Assembly: GCA_019307165.1 (NCBI GenBank)
Contig: JAFDKD010000172.1
Span: forward strand, 1-6,529
Length of the DNA: 6,529 nt
Direction: 5' to 3'
Source: Deltaproteobacteria bacterium
GTDB taxonomy: Bacteria > Desulfobacterota > DSM-4660 > Desulfatiglandales > Desulfatiglandaceae
This document shows, one piece after another, positions 4,931 through 6,529 of the stretch (position 1 is its first letter; each line of letters starts with the position of its first letter). The translations under genes and the position numbers were made by a program. Below the pieces are notes generated by a model that did no database searches, was not told the DNA's origin, and saw nothing but the letters and a program-made list of their open reading frames with translations.

Positions 4931-5084
4931 CTTATTAGATTTCGGAAAACCAGACTCTAAATGTGTGCTCATGTTTTCGTAGCGATACTTTGGAAAAATG
5001 AAATCGTGAGTCATACTCGAGATCCAATGAAATACAGCCCCTCGAGCGGCTTCCTGAGCCCGCCTGCAACTCAGATGAAGAAAT

Positions 5085-5105
5085 GAGTCGGCTTAAGATC
5101 GACTC
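5085..5105. promoter_or_regulatory. Inverted repeat at the predicted start of transcription of the HAD gene
   Basis: GAGTCG (5085-5090) and CGACTC (5100-5105) are perfect inverted copies separated by 9 bases. The outer edge lies about 7 bases from the -10 hexamer of the minus-strand promoter, so the repeat would occupy roughly +1 to +21. That is a common place for a repressor operator; it could also form a 5'-end hairpin in the mRNA. The arms are short, so chance is possible. Confidence 0.35.
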
Positions 5106-5111
5106 CCTAGC

Positions 5112-5141
5112 TTTATATGACGATGACGTGATATTTGGCAA
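5112..5141 (-). promoter_or_regulatory. Sigma70-type promoter for the HAD phosphatase gene
   Basis: On the minus strand TTGCCA (5136-5141), an 18-base spacer and TATAAA (5112-5117) match the two hexamers at 5 of 6 positions each. The predicted start near 5105 gives a leader of about 175 bases to the ATG at 4930, or about 90 to the ATG at 5014. This suits the divergent layout with the membrane glycosyltransferase on the other strand. Confidence 0.5.
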
Positions 5142-5161
5142 GAGAACCCGGCAATTTGAAT

Positions 5162-5190
5162 TTGCATTCAGATCCCGTCCGAGCTAAATA
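5162..5190 (+). promoter_or_regulatory. Weak candidate promoter for the membrane glycosyltransferase gene
   Basis: TTGCAT (5162-5167), 17 bases and TAAATA (5185-5190) have good spacing, but the -10 matches at only 3 of 6 positions. TATACA at 5189-5194 is a better -10 but lacks a -35. The AT-rich stretch lies back-to-back with the HAD promoter and includes a direct repeat, AATTTG twice (5153-5164). Confidence 0.22.
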
Positions 5191-5221
5191 TACAGCAAAT
5201 TGGAGTGTCGCAAGGCAGACA

Positions 5222-6529
5222 ATGAATGGCATCACGACGAGGCTTAATCAACTGATAAAACCTTTCAGGGGCGAAAAGGGGTTTGATAAGCCTTTGCTGA
5301 TCGTTTTTTTTGTTGTGAACAGCATCGTGCTGGTCAATGCCTGTCTTCACGATCCGGGTATCGGATACGACGCTTACGAACACTTGAAATATATTCAGGC
5401 CCTATCGGAAATGCGGTTGGTCACGCCTGATGATTCGTACGAGTTTTTTTCTCCCCCATTGCCCTATCTTCTTCCCGCCCTCTTCGACGGTCTAACAGGG
5501 TTGAAATGGTATTGGGTTATGAAATTCGCCCAATTCCTGAATTTTTTACTCTCTCTGTGCCTGACGTTCTATGTAATCAAGGTTTGTCGAATTATAAGTA
5601 ATCGACCCCAACTGAAATTTTGTTCAATTCTATTATTAGGGCTCCTACCGGTATATTACAAGACATTCGCCATGGTCCGAGGTGAGCCCTATGTTGCATT
5701 TTTCAGTTTGGTTATACTTTATTACTGCCTGATGGTCAGCGCCGAAAAATCGTATAATTTGAAAAATGCATCGATCCTGGGTTTAGCCATGGGGTTGTGC
5801 GCACTTTCACGGCAGTGGGGTGTCCTTCTGTTTCCTGCCGTTTTTTTATATTTCATTTTTGAATGGGTGCATCTTCCCACGCATAGACGTGACATAGCAA
5901 GAACCCTCTGCGTCTGCCTGTTGGTCATCTTTCTTATCAGCGGTTGGTTTTACGCGTGGTTGAATATTCGATATGGCTCTGTTACCGCTTTCAATAGAAA
6001 ACCTAAACCATCGTTTTCTTTAAGTAATCAGCCTTTAGAATTTTATTTCGGGTTGTCGCCGGAAATGCTTTTTACAGACCCGGTCAGACCCCATTTCCCA
6101 AACCGATTTTTGCCAATTTTTTATTCAGAGATGTGGGGAGACTACTGGGGGTTTTTTGTCGTCTACGGCCTGGATAAAAACTGGCCCAGATACCTGGACG
6201 GCTGGACGCTCAGTGAAATATTGGCTACGGGTCAGCGTCCCGCCTGGCTGGAGACCAATTACGATACCATAGGGCGTTATCTTGGACGAGTTAACCTGGT
6301 TTCGTTATTCCCGTCCGCACTGGCGTTCATGGCTATCTTTGTCTATTTTATGGGAATTACACGCAGAAGAACTAAAGAGGATCATAGGAAATGGGAGAGA
6401 GAGGTTTCTAAATTTTTACTCCTGGGCATGGCCTCAACGATGATGGGTTATTTTTGGTTTCTGGTTATGTATCCAAGCATTGGAAAAGGGGATACAATTA
6501 AAACATCTTATGTTTTGATGATATTGCCA
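5222..6529 (+). CDS. GT-C-type (GT39/PMT-like) membrane glycosyltransferase, truncated by right edge
   Basis: An open frame of 436 codons runs off the window with no stop. It encodes a polytopic inner-membrane protein with about nine hydrophobic segments visible (roughly 24-41, 104-121, 133-149, 156-172, 183-199, 202-217, 227-246, 358-378 and 397-416). After the first segment comes a loop with GYDAYEHLKYI (48-58; D50, H54), placed like the acidic catalytic loop of GT-C enzymes. SPPLPYLLPALF (77-88) recalls the PPL-x-YLL motif of GT39/PMT_2 proteins. A large loop (about 250-355) precedes the C-terminal helices, and GDTIKTSYVLMILP at the edge resembles their usual G-x-x-x-K-x-x-Y-x-L-x-x-LP segment. 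Such enzymes transfer sugars from polyprenyl-phosphate donors to protein, lipid or polysaccharide acceptors; donor and acceptor are unknown. AAGG (5212-5215) lies 6 bases before the ATG. Base composition is visibly more AT-rich than the QTMAN-like and acyl-CoA dehydrogenase genes, hinting at transfer. Confidence 0.72.
   Translation, partial: MNGITTRLNQLIKPFRGEKGFDKPLLIVFFVVNSIVLVNACLHDPGIGYDAYEHLKYIQALSEMRLVTPDDSYEFFSPPLPYLLPALFDGLTGLKWYWVMKFAQFLNFLLSLCLTFYVIKVCRIISNRPQLKFCSILLLGLLPVYYKTFAMVRGEPYVAFFSLVILYYCLMVSAEKSYNLKNASILGLAMGLCALSRQWGVLLFPAVFLYFIFEWVHLPTHRRDIARTLCVCLLVIFLISGWFYAWLNIRYGSVTAFNRKPKPSFSLSNQPLEFYFGLSPEMLFTDPVRPHFPNRFLPIFYSEMWGDYWGFFVVYGLDKNWPRYLDGWTLSEILATGQRPAWLETNYDTIGRYLGRVNLVSLFPSALAFMAIFVYFMGITRRRTKEDHRKWEREVSKFLLLGMASTMMGYFWFLVMYPSIGKGDTIKTSYVLMILP

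Noticed and set aside
4931..5014. N-terminal extension of the HAD protein by 28 residues
   Set aside because: Motif I normally lies within about 15 residues of the start, the extension has no family resemblance and its ATGs lack ribosome binding sites. It remains possible, because the frame is open.
4935..5141. 68-codon minus-strand ORF upstream of the HAD gene
   Set aside because: It covers the leader and predicted promoter region in a different frame and has no ribosome binding site or motif.
5168..5928. Minus-strand ORFs opposite the membrane glycosyltransferase
   Set aside because: Short and antisense to a long open frame with coherent membrane topology.

Overview
This 6.5 kb window looks like an ordinary chromosomal segment of an environmental Gram-negative bacterium. 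Shine-Dalgarno sites are strong, the two central genes are fairly GC-rich, and genes are separated by intergenic stretches that carry short tandem repeats. The gene mix (acyl-CoA dehydrogenase, PaaI-type thioesterase, HAD phosphatase, GlsB-like protein) together with those repeats reminds me of sulfate-reducing Desulfobacterota (Desulfobacterales). That assignment is inference, since no marker gene is present.

Layout, left to right. (1) The start of a minus-strand short-chain dehydrogenase/reductase runs off the left edge. (2) It diverges from a plus-strand hotdog-fold (PaaI-like) thioesterase; the 350-bp gap holds one sigma70-type promoter for each direction. (3) Convergent to the thioesterase is a small GlsB/YeaQ/YmgE-family membrane protein on the minus strand. 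(4) Upstream of that is a 46-codon minus-strand ORF whose sequence resembles the C-terminal tail of MazE/EndoAI-type antitoxins. It overlaps the 3' end of (5), a complete DUF3524/GTDC1-like glycosyltransferase that resembles the eukaryotic tRNA-queuosine mannosyltransferase QTMAN. (6) Next is an acyl-CoA dehydrogenase whose catalytic glutamate appears to sit at the isovaleryl-CoA dehydrogenase position. (7) Then comes a HAD-superfamily phosphatase with an unusual D-x-N motif I, ending in a 7-bp tandem repeat and a hairpin. (8) Divergent from it is the start of a polytopic GT-C (GT39/PMT-like) glycosyltransferase, visibly AT-richer than the central genes, which runs off the right edge.

The genes do not form one obvious pathway. 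The four larger minus-strand genes are separated by 180-250 bp gaps and most likely form separate transcription units; only the QTMAN-like gene and the 46-codon ORF are physically coupled. Three intergenic stretches carry tandem arrays of different period (8, 9 and 7 bp), and one of these supplies the last codons and the stop codon of the HAD gene.

Most worth following up: a bacterial QTMAN-like enzyme, the orphan antitoxin-tail-like small ORF overlapping it, and the non-canonical active sites of the acyl-CoA dehydrogenase and the HAD protein.
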